DNA of 33,357 bases from Thiopontia sp964344135 (GCA_964344135.1 CAYFMF010000018.1:1-33357), one strand, 5' to 3'; counted from the first letter of the stretch, positions 24,251 to 33,334 are shown. Numbers and translations are program-made. Notes: generated from the sequence alone by a model not told the origin.

Positions 24251-25555
24251 TTATCCCGATTTAACCAGACGGGCATAGTAAAAGCCATCCATTCCATGCT
24301 CGCCAGGGAGCGACTGCCTGCCGGCTCCGGTGGGGTGTCCCCAGTCGCTCTCGATGGGGGCCACGGAGGCCTCTGGGTGGCGTGCCAGAAAAGATTGGAT
24401 CTGCTCCTCATTCTCCTCCGGGAAGATCGAACAGGTGGCATAGAGTAGTGTTCCCCCTTGTCGCAGCATGCTCCAGCAGGTCTCAAGGATAGCATACTGG
24501 GTTCTGGTGAGTGCATCGATATCCCCCTTTCGTCGCAGCAGCTTGATGTCCGGATTGCGCCGGATCACCCCGGTTGCACTGCACGGGGCATCGACCAGAA
24601 TTCGATCAAACAGCCTGCCATCCCACCACTGCTGGTCAGAGGCATCTCCCTCCCGGATGGTGGCGGCAAGCCCCAGCCTGGCCATATTCTCCTCTACCCG
24701 CTTCAGGCGACTGGCATCGTTGTCGAGCGCAACCAGTTCCCCGATCTCTGGGCTCTGCTCCAGGATATGTGCCGTTTTCCCTCCGGGGGCGGCACACGCA
24801 TCAAGGACCCTCTCACCATGTTGTACATCCAGCAGCATGGCGGACTGCTGCGGTGCGCTGTCCTGTACCGATACCTCTCCAGCCTCAAAACCGGGCAGTT
24901 GCGAGACCGGAACCCCTGTTGCCAATACAATCGCAGCAGGGCTGAGCGGGTCGGCACTGGCCTCGATATCGGCACCCTCCAGCCGCTTCAGATAGGCTTC
25001 ACGGCTTGTCCTCTGCAGATTAACGCGCAGTACCATCGGGGGGCGCCGGTTGTTGCCCAGAAGAATCTCTCTCCAGTGCTCGGGCCAGCTTTGGCGCAGG
25101 TGGTCGATGATCCATGCAGGGTGGTTATATTCGGCACTGCTGTTGCTGCTCCTCTCAACCAGCTGCTCCTGCTCTCGCTGAAAGCGACGCAGAACGGCGT
25201 TAACCACACCACGTGCCCACTCCTTTTTCAGGATCCGTGTGGCATTCACACTCTCCGAGATGACCGCGTGGGGAGGGATACGTGTAAATTGCAGCTGGTA
25301 GATTCCAGCCAGGATCAGTGCCTGCAGATCCCCATCCTTCTTCTTGAATGGGCGCCTTAACAGCCTCCTGCTGACCGCCTCCAGCTGGAAATAGTGGCGC
25401 AGCACACCATAGGCAATCTCCTGTGCCAGTGCGCGGTCTGCCGGTTCAAGGGGCTGGAGGGCGTTGGGGAGGGTCACCGAGAGGGAGCGGTGGTGGGAGA
25501 CTACACCAGCAACCGCCTTTGCAGCGGCGGCACGGGGGCTCCACGCCCTGCTCAT
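24251..25555 (-). CDS. rsmB: 16S rRNA (cytosine-967-C5)-methyltransferase
   Basis: RsmB methylates C967 of 16S rRNA with S-adenosylmethionine. The 434-residue protein (E. coli 429) has an N-terminal NusB-like helical domain (about 1-140; LAQEIAYGVLRH, RGVVNAVLRRF) and a C-terminal Rossmann methyltransferase. That half carries DACAAPGGKTAHILE, VDAPCSATGVIRRNPDIK with one catalytic cysteine, and YATCSIFPEENEEQI with the other. It overlaps the fmt stop by four bases (ATGA), in the conserved order def-fmt-rsmB. Confidence 0.97.
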   Translation of the reverse strand: MSRAWSPRAAAAKAVAGVVSHHRSLSVTLPNALQPLEPADRALAQEIAYGVLRHYFQLEAVSRRLLRRPFKKKDGDLQALILAGIYQLQFTRIPPHAVISESVNATRILKKEWARGVVNAVLRRFQREQEQLVERSSNSSAEYNHPAWIIDHLRQSWPEHWREILLGNNRRPPMVLRVNLQRTSREAYLKRLEGADIEASADPLSPAAIVLATGVPVSQLPGFEAGEVSVQDSAPQQSAMLLDVQHGERVLDACAAPGGKTAHILEQSPEIGELVALDNDASRLKRVEENMARLGLAATIREGDASDQQWWDGRLFDRILVDAPCSATGVIRRNPDIKLLRRKGDIDALTRTQYAILETCWSMLRQGGTLLYATCSIFPEENEEQIQSFLARHPEASVAPIESDWGHPTGAGRQSLPGEHGMDGFYYARLVKSG

Positions 25556-26502
25556 CTGGAAAACTGCAGCCCGCGCTCCCTCAATTGGGGTCGGGCGTTG
25601 AGGAAGTCGGCAGTGGACATCGGGCGTTTCCCCGGCAACTGCAGCTCGAGAATGCGGAGAGTTCCGCTGCAGGTGGCGATGTCGATCCCCTCCGCAGAGA
25701 CCTGAACACTGTGGCCGGGCGGGGCCTCTGCCGGGATAGCGGCAGAGGGATCCACCACCTCGGCACTCCAGATGCGTATAGTCACTCCATCCCACACGGT
25801 CTGGGCCACTGGCCACGGGTTGAAGGCGTTGATCTGCTGCAGAATTTGTTGGGCACTCTCTTCCCAGTCAATAACCGCCTCACCCTTGTCGAGTTTTTCA
25901 GCATAGGTGACACCCGCCTCGGGTTGTGGCTGAGGCTGAACGCTCTCCTCCTCAATCAGCCTGATGGTCTCCAGCAGGGCATCCGCTCCGAGCAGGGCCA
26001 GCCGGTCATGGAGTGATTGTGCGTTGTCTGTCGGCTGGATGGGGGTGGATACCCTCAGCAGCATGTCACCGGTATCCAGCCCCTCGTCCATCTGCATGAT
26101 GGTCACCCCGGACTCCCTGTCACCGGCAAGGATGGCGCGCTGTATCGGTGCGGCACCGCGCCACCTGGGAAGCAGTGATGCGTGAATGTTGAGGCAGCCA
26201 AATCGGGGCGCATCCAGAACCTCGCTGGGCAGGATCAGCCCGTAGGCAACCACCACCATCAGGTCAGCCTGAAGGGCGTGCAGTCGCTCCTGCTCCTCGC
26301 TGTCACGAAGCGTGATGGGCTGAAATACCGTGATCCCGGCCTCCAGGGCACGCTCCTTTACCGGGCTTGCCTTTACCTTCCTTCCGCGCCCTGCCCGGCG
26401 ATCGGGCTGGGTATAGACGGCAACTACCTCATGCGGGGAGTCGAGCAGCGCGTTCAGTGCGGCAACCGAAAAATCGGGGGTGCCGGCAAAGATAATGCGC
26501 AC
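25552..26502 (-). CDS. fmt: Methionyl-tRNA formyltransferase
   Basis: Fmt formylates the methionine on initiator tRNA using 10-formyl-tetrahydrofolate. The 316-residue protein has RIIFAGTPDFSVAALNALL at the start, the active-site segment LNIHASLLPRWRGAAPIQRA with the Asn and His residues, and ESGVTIMQMDEGLDTGDML with the catalytic Asp. The C-terminal tRNA-binding domain includes NAFNPWPVAQT. The start codon is GTG and shares one base with the def stop (TAG), so translation of the two is likely coupled. Confidence 0.98.
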   Translation of the reverse strand: MRIIFAGTPDFSVAALNALLDSPHEVVAVYTQPDRRAGRGRKVKASPVKERALEAGITVFQPITLRDSEEQERLHALQADLMVVVAYGLILPSEVLDAPRFGCLNIHASLLPRWRGAAPIQRAILAGDRESGVTIMQMDEGLDTGDMLLRVSTPIQPTDNAQSLHDRLALLGADALLETIRLIEEESVQPQPQPEAGVTYAEKLDKGEAVIDWEESAQQILQQINAFNPWPVAQTVWDGVTIRIWSAEVVDPSAAIPAEAPPGHSVQVSAEGIDIATCSGTLRILELQLPGKRPMSTADFLNARPQLRERGLQFSR

Positions 26503-27005
26503 TACATCGTCTCCTTGCGCAGCTTCTCCAGCTTCTTGCGAATACGCTGCTGTTTCAGTCTCGAGAGGTGGTCGACAAACAGCTTGCCCTCCAGATGCTC
26601 CAGCTCGTGCTGGATGCAGATTGCAAGTACCCCGTCTGCCTCGATCTTGAGGGGGCTGCCATCACGGTCAAGCGCCTGAATGGTCACCTCTTCGGCGCGA
26701 ACCACATTTTCATAAATGCCCGGCAGAGAGAGACACCCCTCCTCATGTACCGACTCGCCGCTGGAGTTCGTAATGGTGGGGTTGATCAGACAGAGGGGCT
26801 GGTTCTTCTCTTCTGAGATGTCAATGACCACAATACTGCGAGGGTCGTTGATCTGGATGGAGGCAAGGCCAATCCCCGGTGCGGAGTACATGGTCTCGAA
26901 CATGTCGTCTACAAGCCTGCGCACCTCATCATCCACGACGGTTACGGGAACGCTCTTTTTGCGTAGACGGGGGTCCGGGTGTTTCAGGATTTCCAACAGG
27001 GCCAT
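26502..27005 (-). CDS. def: Peptide deformylase
   Basis: Def removes the formyl group from the first methionine of new proteins and uses Fe(II) in the cell. The 167-residue protein has motif 1 GIGLASIQ (44-51), motif 2 EGCLSLPG with metal ligand Cys91, and motif 3 QHELEHLEG with His133, Glu134 and His137. In motif 1 the usual second alanine is Ser and the following residue is Ile; in motif 3 Glu replaces the common Asp before the last His. These are mild changes and the enzyme should be active. It is the first gene of the minus-strand def-fmt-rsmB run. Confidence 0.97.
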   Translation of the reverse strand: MALLEILKHPDPRLRKKSVPVTVVDDEVRRLVDDMFETMYSAPGIGLASIQINDPRSIVVIDISEEKNQPLCLINPTITNSSGESVHEEGCLSLPGIYENVVRAEEVTIQALDRDGSPLKIEADGVLAICIQHELEHLEGKLFVDHLSRLKQQRIRKKLEKLRKETM

Positions 27006-27286
27006 TGTTTTTCAGTCATAATGTTAAAGGGTTGGTAACTATTCACCACTGTATCTAACTGCTTCAGACTGCCGCTGAAATTTGTCGGATCAAGGCGAAA
27101 AATGTGAGTTTATCACTGGATGACCGCGAGCACTGCTCGTAGTGTTACAAGTGTAAATGACCATTTTAGAACCGAGTTTACGAGGTTACGCTATGCAGAG
27201 ATGATGGATTTCAGAGGCGAGATGAACAGTTACAAAAGTTAATGGTATCGTAAACAGTAGTATAGCTGTTAATTGGGAGGCGGAGA
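27006..27286. other. Non-coding divergent region between def and dprA
   Basis: This 281-base gap holds no reading frame I would call a gene. It is more AT-rich than its surroundings. It contains a short hairpin, CGAGC-ACT-GCTCG (27127-27139), bracketed by TATCACT (27111-27117) and AGTGTTA (27141-27147), which pair at six of seven positions. GTAAA and TTTAC arms also lie further on. It must hold the promoters of both def and dprA, but I see no convincing -35/-10 pair. Confidence 0.5.
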
Positions 27287-28408
27287 TTGGATAGAGTAGA
27301 TGCGTGGCTGATGCTGCACCATGCACCATCGGTGGGGCCGGCAACCTTCAGGCGGGCACTCGACCATTTCGGCTCACCGCAGACGGTAGTTGAGAGTAGC
27401 ACCTCCCAACGCAGGGCGTCCGGGATTTTCAGGGAGCCGGCGCTCGATTTCCTTGCACAGCCTGAACCGCTGCGCAGCCAGTCGATCGAAAAGAGCCTGC
27501 GCTGGCTTGAGGAGGAGAACACCCACCTGCTCACCCTTGAAGATGAGGCGTACCCCCTGCTGCTGAGGGAGATTCCAGACCCTCCCCCCCTGCTATTTGT
27601 GCGTGGCCATCCCGCTGTGTTGTCACTCCCCCAGCTAGGGATCGTGGGCAGCCGGAACCCCGATACCATGGGCAGGGAGACGGCACACGATTTTGCGAAG
27701 CGGCTGGCAGAGGCCGGACTTGTCATCACCAGTGGAATGGCACTGGGGATCGATACCGAGGCACATCAGGGAGCACTGGAGCACGGCAAGACGGTTGCGG
27801 TTACGGGAACCGGGCTGGATCGAGTCTATCCGGCGAGAAACCGCGATCTTGCACACGAGATTGTCAGGGAGGGGGCCATTGTCTCGGAGTTTGTGGTTGG
27901 TACCGAGCCACGGGCTGAGAATTTTCCACGCAGGAACAGAATCATCAGCGGCCTTTCACTGGGTACGCTGGTGGTGCAGGCCGCACGCAAGAGTGGTTCA
28001 CTGATTACGGCACGCATGTCGATGGAGCAGGGGCGGGAGGTTTTCGCCATTCCGGGCTCCATCCACAATCCGCTGGCACGAGGCAGCCATCTGTTGATTC
28101 GTCAGGGGGCAAAGCTGGTAGAGACAACAGAGGATATTGTCGAGGAGCTTGGGGGGATGCTCAATCTGATGCGGGAGCAGCTGGAGAGCCAGCCCCCGGA
28201 TGGCGGTGAAGAGGGCGGCAGTCAGGCAGTCGACCCCGAGATGGCCCAGCTGCTGGAGGCCATTGGCCATGATGCCATTACCATTGACCGGCTGGTTGAG
28301 ATTTGTGGATTGACGACAGAGGCCGTTTCCTCGATCATTATGCGCCTTGAAATTCAGGGGCACGTGGAATCACTCCCCGGTGGACGGGTGATTCGCCTGC
28401 AGCAGTGA
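27287..28408 (+). CDS. dprA: DNA-processing protein DprA
   Basis: DprA binds incoming single-stranded DNA during transformation and loads RecA. The 373-residue protein has a short N-terminal helical region (DAWLMLHHAPSVGPATFRRA) and a Rossmann-like core: LGIVGSRNPDTMGRETAHDF, GLVITSGMALGIDTEAHQGAL, VAVTGTGLDRVYPARNRDLA, FPRRNRIISGLS and VFAIPGSIHNPLARGSHLLI. A winged-helix C-terminus follows (DRLVEICGLTTEAVSSIIMRLEI). The start is TTG at 27287 with GGGAGG eight or so bases upstream; later in-frame starts would cut the conserved N-terminus. It is followed by smg after seven bases. Confidence 0.96.
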   Translation: MDRVDAWLMLHHAPSVGPATFRRALDHFGSPQTVVESSTSQRRASGIFREPALDFLAQPEPLRSQSIEKSLRWLEEENTHLLTLEDEAYPLLLREIPDPPPLLFVRGHPAVLSLPQLGIVGSRNPDTMGRETAHDFAKRLAEAGLVITSGMALGIDTEAHQGALEHGKTVAVTGTGLDRVYPARNRDLAHEIVREGAIVSEFVVGTEPRAENFPRRNRIISGLSLGTLVVQAARKSGSLITARMSMEQGREVFAIPGSIHNPLARGSHLLIRQGAKLVETTEDIVEELGGMLNLMREQLESQPPDGGEEGGSQAVDPEMAQLLEAIGHDAITIDRLVEICGLTTEAVSSIIMRLEIQGHVESLPGGRVIRLQQ

Positions 28409-28415
28409 CAAGAAA

Positions 28416-28889
28416 ATGCTTGATGTATTAATGTACCTTTTTGAAAACTACATCCATGAGGATGTGGAACAGCACACCTCTCCGGCCCAGCTTGAGGACG
28501 AGCTGGTTCGTGCCGGTTTCGCACAGCAGGAGGTGGCACGCGCCTTTGTCTGGCTGGAGGGGCTCTCCAACCTCAAGGGTGCCCCACCCAGTGCAGCTAC
28601 TGGCCAGAGGGCAACTGAATCATTCAGGATCTTCTCGCTGGATGAGCAGCGATCCATCGGCCCGGGGGGGCAGGGGCTGCTACTCTATCTGGAGCAGATT
28701 GGCGTTCTCAATTCCGAGGCCCGGGAGGCGGTAATTGACCGGGTGATGGCGCTGGAGTCGGGCCAGGTCGACGAGGAGCAGCTGAAGTGGGTGATACTGA
28801 TGGTGCTCTTCAATCAGCCCGGAGCGGAATCTTCCTATGCCTGGATGGAGGATTTTGTATATGATGGCGCCCCTGATCAGCTGCACTAG
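28416..28889 (+). CDS. smg: Smg family protein (DUF494)
   Basis: This 157-residue protein of the Smg/DUF494 family begins MLDVLMYLFENYIHED and continues with DELVRAGFAQQEVARAFVWLEGL, RIFSLDEQRSIGPGGQGLLLYLEQIGVL and REAVIDRVMAL, all typical. Its function is not established. The gene lies between dprA and topA across gammaproteobacteria, as here, and is mostly helical and acidic. Gaps to its neighbours are seven and nine bases, consistent with one transcript. Confidence 0.95.
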   Translation: MLDVLMYLFENYIHEDVEQHTSPAQLEDELVRAGFAQQEVARAFVWLEGLSNLKGAPPSAATGQRATESFRIFSLDEQRSIGPGGQGLLLYLEQIGVLNSEAREAVIDRVMALESGQVDEEQLKWVILMVLFNQPGAESSYAWMEDFVYDGAPDQLH

Positions 28890-28898
28890 GCCAAGATT

Positions 28899-31538
28899 GT
28901 GAGTAAGAACCTCGTTATCGTAGAGTCCCCTGCGAAGGCAAAGACCATTGAGAAGTTCCTTGGAGAGGGGTTCTCGGTGATGTCGAGCTATGGCCACATT
29001 CGTGATCTCGCCGGCAGGGGGATGGCGGTTGATATCGAGAATGGATTTGAGCCCAGCTATGAGGTCAGCGAGGATAAATCAAAAGTAATCAATGAGTTGA
29101 GACGTGCCTCAAAAAAGGCCGAGATGGTCTGGCTGGCATCGGATGAGGACCGCGAGGGGGAGGCGATCGCCTGGCATCTGGAGGAGGTTCTGGGTCTGAG
29201 CGAGGAGAACAGCCAGCGAATTGTCTTTCACGAGATCACCAAGCCGGCGATTCTGACCGCGATCGAGAACCCACGCCATATCAACCGGGATCTGGTCAAT
29301 GGTCAGCAGGCACGCAGGATTCTGGACCGCCTGGTTGGTTTCGAGCTCTCTCCGGTGCTCTGGAAGAAGATCCAGACTGGCCTCTCAGCCGGACGGGTAC
29401 AGTCGGTTGCAGTTCGTCTGATTGTGGAGCGCGAGCGGGAGATTGACGCCTTCGTGCCGCTCTCCTCATTCCGGGTCACGGCACAGCTCTCCAATGGCGG
29501 TGGAGAGAAGGTGGAGGCGCGACTGCCAAAGGATCGGGAGAGCATCGAGGATGCAGAATCCTTCCTCTCCAGGGTCAGGGGCGCCGCCTTCCAGGTCAGC
29601 AGGATTGAGAAGAGACCGGCCAAGCGCTCTCCACGAGCCCCATTCACCACCTCCACCCTGCAGCAGGAGGCCTCACAGCGACTCGGCTTCTCGGTGCGAC
29701 AGACCATGATGGTTGCCCAGCGCCTCTACGAGGCGGGGAAGATCACCTACATGAGAACCGACTCCGTAAACCTTTCGGAGCTGGCCCATGAGCAGGCCGA
29801 GCGTGTGATTCAGGACAGTTTCGGTCCGGACTATGCACAGCGCAGGCAGTACAAGACAAAGTCAGCGGGAGCACAGGAGGCTCATGAGGCGATTCGCCCG
29901 ACCGATCTCAGCAAGCAGTCGGTCGCCGGGGAAAAAAATGAGAAGCGCCTCTATGAGCTGATCTGGCAGCGAACCATCGCCTCCCAGATGGCAGATGCCC
30001 AACTGGAGCGAACCACCGCCACCATCGACATCTCCACCATGGAGGAGTCCCTGACCGCCAGGGGGGAGGTACTGGTCTTTGATGGCTTCCTCAAGGTCTA
30101 TCAGGATCGGGGCAAGGAGGATGCCAAGCGCCTTCCGCCACTCACCGAGGGGGAACCCCTGCGGCTTGAGTCGATGCGGGCCCAGGAGTCCTTTACCCGC
30201 CCACCTGCCCGCTTCACCGAGGCAGGTCTGGTAAAGAAGCTGGAGGAGCTGGGAATCGGGCGACCCTCCACCTATGCACCGACCATCTCCACCATCCAGA
30301 ACCGAGGCTATGTCAGTCGCGGGGAGCGGGAGGGGGTGGAGCGCACCGTTCGGGTGCTGGCCCTCCATGGTGATGAGATACGCAGTGAGGATCGGGTCGA
30401 GATGACCGGATCCGACAAGGGAAAACTGATCCCGCAGGATATTGCAGGGGTGGTGACCGACTTTCTGGTGAAGCACTTCTCCGAGGTGGTGGACTACAAC
30501 TTTACCGCCCGGGTTGAGGCCGAGTTTGACGAGATTGCCGCAGGAAATCTCGATTGGCGCGAGATGCTGGGTGAGTTCTATGCCCCCTTCCATCAGGATA
30601 TTGAGGGGGCAGCCGATGTCTCCCGTGAGGAGGCATCACAGACCCGTCACCTGGGGACGGACCCCAAGAGTGGACGTCCGGTGAGTGTAAAGATTGGCCG
30701 TTTTGGCACCTATGCACAGATTGGCACCAAGGATGATGAGGAGAAGCCACTCTTTGCCGGGCTGCGCCCCGATCAGCGCAAGGACAGCGTGACACTGGAG
30801 GATGTGCTGCCGCTCTTTGAGCTGCCGCGCCAGCTCGGAACCACCCCGGATGGGGAGGTGGTCATGGTCAATACAGGGCGTTTTGGCCCCTATGCCGGTT
30901 TTGCCGACGAGATGGTACGAGAACATCTGGAGGCCAACCCGGTCAAGGGGATTGAGCTGTTGCCACAGAATGTCTCCATCGAGCCGGAGGACCCGCACAC
31001 CATTGAGCTGGAGCGGGCCATTGAGTTTGTCGAGCAGAAGAAGGCGGGCGACCGAGAGAAGGAGATCCGTCTCTTCGAGGGCTCTCCCGTTCAGGTTCTG
31101 GATGGGCGCTGGGGCCCTTTCATCACTAATGGCTTCAAGAACGTGAAGCCACCTGCCGACACCGATCCGGCCAGCCTCACGCTGGAGCAGTGCCAAGAGC
31201 TGCTTGATGCCAGTGACAAGGAGCGCAAGCGCCTCTCCAAGCAGTTTCATGGCGGGGGCTTTACCCTGTTGCGGGAGCCAGCCATACCACCCCATGCCAC
31301 CCTCAAGGTGAAAGAGGGCAAACTGGAGAAGGCGCTGGAGATCGTTGAGGCACTGCAGAATGCCGGCAAGTCAGTCCGCCTGATCTCTGCCAATGGGGCC
31401 GCAGCCATTCGCGCTGCCGAGAAGCGTGCTGTCACTGCAGCAGCGAAGAAGAGAGCTGCACCAAAAAAGAGAGCGACCAAAAAGAAGAGGGCAGTCAAGA
31501 AGAAGGCGGCCAGAAAAAAGGTGGTGAAGAGGGGATAA
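28899..31538 (+). CDS. topA: DNA topoisomerase I, with TOPRIM C-terminal repeats and lysine tail
   Basis: TopA relaxes negative supercoils by passing one strand through a break. The 879-residue type IA enzyme starts with GTG. It has the Toprim domain (NLVIVESPAKAKTIEKFLG; metal site SDEDREGE), the active tyrosine near residue 284 in ITYMRTDSVNLS, and PTSYAPT-like RPSTYAPTISTIQNRGY. The C-terminal third holds repeats of the G-R-F-G-P-Y type (KIGRFGTYAQIG, NTGRFGPYAGF, DGRWGPFITNG). I see no four-cysteine zinc ribbons, which E. coli TopA has. The last 35 or so residues are Lys/Arg/Ala-rich, a likely DNA-contacting tail. It follows smg by nine bases. Confidence 0.97.
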   Translation: MSKNLVIVESPAKAKTIEKFLGEGFSVMSSYGHIRDLAGRGMAVDIENGFEPSYEVSEDKSKVINELRRASKKAEMVWLASDEDREGEAIAWHLEEVLGLSEENSQRIVFHEITKPAILTAIENPRHINRDLVNGQQARRILDRLVGFELSPVLWKKIQTGLSAGRVQSVAVRLIVEREREIDAFVPLSSFRVTAQLSNGGGEKVEARLPKDRESIEDAESFLSRVRGAAFQVSRIEKRPAKRSPRAPFTTSTLQQEASQRLGFSVRQTMMVAQRLYEAGKITYMRTDSVNLSELAHEQAERVIQDSFGPDYAQRRQYKTKSAGAQEAHEAIRPTDLSKQSVAGEKNEKRLYELIWQRTIASQMADAQLERTTATIDISTMEESLTARGEVLVFDGFLKVYQDRGKEDAKRLPPLTEGEPLRLESMRAQESFTRPPARFTEAGLVKKLEELGIGRPSTYAPTISTIQNRGYVSRGEREGVERTVRVLALHGDEIRSEDRVEMTGSDKGKLIPQDIAGVVTDFLVKHFSEVVDYNFTARVEAEFDEIAAGNLDWREMLGEFYAPFHQDIEGAADVSREEASQTRHLGTDPKSGRPVSVKIGRFGTYAQIGTKDDEEKPLFAGLRPDQRKDSVTLEDVLPLFELPRQLGTTPDGEVVMVNTGRFGPYAGFADEMVREHLEANPVKGIELLPQNVSIEPEDPHTIELERAIEFVEQKKAGDREKEIRLFEGSPVQVLDGRWGPFITNGFKNVKPPADTDPASLTLEQCQELLDASDKERKRLSKQFHGGGFTLLREPAIPPHATLKVKEGKLEKALEIVEALQNAGKSVRLISANGAAAIRAAEKRAVTAAAKKRAAPKKRATKKKRAVKKKAARKKVVKRG

Positions 31539-31775
31539 CAGGCAGCTTCGAGCCGCAATCCCTGCTCATCAGGGCGGAGCCAATCATATCGATTCGGGGC
31601 GCAATCTGAAATCTGTTGTTTCAGCCTGTAGCGATCTCAACAATTCGGTTCGAAAATAGCCAGTTACATAGGTAAAATCACACTTTCCGCCTTGAAGAAG
31701 GGCAATGCCTCTATCAATTGCGGAAGGATTTCAGAGAGAATCTCAATCGATACAGCTGAGTGGTCACACCAAATC
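31539..31775 (+). other. Non-coding gap between topA and purE with two small hairpins
   Basis: No gene is seen in these 237 bases. CCCTG-CTCAT-CAGGG (31560-31574) and CTGAAA-TCTGTTG-TTTCAG (31606-31624) can fold into hairpins, but neither is followed by a T-run, so neither is a clear terminator. A TAAAAT at 31673-31678 could be a -10 element for purE, with only a poor -35 (TTCGAA, 31649-31654). I saw no PurR-like operator or purine riboswitch. Confidence 0.4.
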
Positions 31776-32300
31776 ATGAATAGAGAGACAGAAAGCTCAC
31801 CAAAGGTGGGCATCATCATGGGATCATCCTCCGACTGGGAGACGATGCAACATGCGGCCGATACACTGGAGAGCCTCGGTGTGGCGCATGAGGTTGAGGT
31901 GGTCTCTGCCCACCGCACCCCCGACAAACTCTTCGCCTATGCGGATACCGCATCGGAGAGAGGGCTGGAGGTGATCATTGCCGGCGCGGGAGGTGCAGCC
32001 CACCTGCCGGGGATGGTGGCTGCGAAGACAGCGGTGCCGGTGCTGGGGGTTCCGGTGCAGTCCAGGGCCCTGAATGGCATGGACTCACTGCTCTCCATTG
32101 CGCAGATGCCCGCCGGGATCCCGGTAGGAACCCTCGCCATTGGACGAGCCGGTGCGGTCAATGCCGCCCTGCTGGCGGCGGCAATCGTGGCCAACCATGA
32201 TGAAACCGTGCGACAGGCGCTGGCCGATTTCCGCAAGAACCAGACCGAGACCGTACTGGCCAATCCGGACCCAAGAGAGCAGCCAAGGGACCGGGGATGA
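31776..32300 (+). CDS. purE: N5-carboxyaminoimidazole ribonucleotide mutase
   Basis: PurE moves the carboxylate of N5-CAIR to carbon to give CAIR in purine synthesis. The 174-residue protein has the substrate loop KVGIIMGSSSDWETM, the EVEVVSAHRTPDKL segment with the catalytic His, IIAGAGGAAHLPGMVAAKT, and PVLGVPVQSRALNGMDSLLSIAQMP. That makes it class I PurE, which works with PurK. The ATG at 31776 is chosen because it leaves a short normal N-terminus; its ribosome binding site is weak. Its stop overlaps the purK start (ATGA). Confidence 0.97.
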   Translation: MNRETESSPKVGIIMGSSSDWETMQHAADTLESLGVAHEVEVVSAHRTPDKLFAYADTASERGLEVIIAGAGGAAHLPGMVAAKTAVPVLGVPVQSRALNGMDSLLSIAQMPAGIPVGTLAIGRAGAVNAALLAAAIVANHDETVRQALADFRKNQTETVLANPDPREQPRDRG

Positions 32301-33334
32301 TCATCGGCATTGTTGGGGGTGGTCAGCTGGCAAGGATGATGGCGCTGGCCGGTATCCCGCTGGGGATGCGCTTCATCTTTCTCGACCCTGCCGAGGATGC
32401 CTGTGCGGCACCACTCGGTGAACACCTCTGCGGCGACTATGATGACGAGGCGCTACTCAGCCAGATGGCCGAGAGAGCCGACGTGGTGACCTACGAGTTC
32501 GAGAATGTACCGGCATCGGCGATCGATACGTTGATGAACAGGGTCGATGTTTTCCCCTCAAAGCAGGCCCTCGCCACCGCACGAGATCGAATCAACGAGA
32601 AAATGCTCTGCAGAGCGCTGGAGATCCCCACCGTCCCCTTTGCGGACATTCGTACCTTCGAACAGCTGCGACAGGCGGTAGAGAGCATCGGTCTGCCTGC
32701 AATCCTCAAGACCCAAACCATGGGATATGATGGCAAGGGGCAGGTGCTGCTACGCACCCCGGATGGTCTGCAGGCCGCATGGCAGCAGCTGGGTGGTGTC
32801 CCCCTGATCCTCGAGGGGTTTGCCACCTTCCAGCGTGAGATATCCATCATCAGTGTGCGTAGCCGCAGTGGTGAAATTCGCTACTACCCGCTCTCCGAGA
32901 ACCACCACCGTGACGGGATTCTCCACACCGCACACAGCCTCCCAGCAGACCCCAAGCAGCCGATGGCCGAGGGCTTTGCCAAACGCATCCTTGAGAAGCT
33001 GGACTATGTGGGGGTGATGGCGCTCGAACTGTTTGATACGGAGGAGGGGCTGCTTGTCAATGAGATGGCGCCCCGTGTCCACAACTCCGGACACTGGACC
33101 ATTGAGGGGGCAGAGAGCAGCCAGTTCGAGAACCACCTGCGGGCCATTGCCAGCCTTCCGCTCGGCAGTACCGGGGCGGTCGGCCATGCCAAAATGGTCA
33201 ACTTTATCGGTAGCGTTCCAGAGGCCGCGGAGGTCCTCTCCGAGCAGAATGCCCATCTGCACGACTACAACAAAGAGCCGCGCTCAGGGAGAAAGGTTGG
33301 TCATGTGACCTACTGGTCAGCAAACCCAATATGA
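32297..33334 (+). CDS. purK: N5-carboxyaminoimidazole ribonucleotide synthase, shortened C-terminus
   Basis: PurK is the ATP-grasp enzyme that carboxylates AIR with bicarbonate to N5-CAIR, the substrate of PurE. The 345-residue protein has IIGIVGGGQLARMMALAG, VTYEFENVP, LKTQTMGYDGKGQVLL, ENHHRDGILHTAHSLPA and NEMAPRVHNSGHWTIEG, all in order. It ends seven residues after the conserved GRKVGHVTYW. Most relatives I recall run about 30 residues further with a final helix. Other frames do not restore that helix before the window ends 23 bases later. It overlaps purE by four bases. Confidence 0.96.
   Translation: MIIGIVGGGQLARMMALAGIPLGMRFIFLDPAEDACAAPLGEHLCGDYDDEALLSQMAERADVVTYEFENVPASAIDTLMNRVDVFPSKQALATARDRINEKMLCRALEIPTVPFADIRTFEQLRQAVESIGLPAILKTQTMGYDGKGQVLLRTPDGLQAAWQQLGGVPLILEGFATFQREISIISVRSRSGEIRYYPLSENHHRDGILHTAHSLPADPKQPMAEGFAKRILEKLDYVGVMALELFDTEEGLLVNEMAPRVHNSGHWTIEGAESSQFENHLRAIASLPLGSTGAVGHAKMVNFIGSVPEAAEVLSEQNAHLHDYNKEPRSGRKVGHVTYWSANPI

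Noticed and set aside
27211..27729. 172-codon frame on the minus strand across the dprA start
   Set aside because: It is antisense to dprA, low in complexity (Ser-rich), and has no recognisable fold; dprA is clear on the plus strand.
29862..30593. 243-codon minus-strand frame inside topA
   Set aside because: It is a shadow of topA, a result of GC-rich codon use; topA motifs are continuous on the plus strand.
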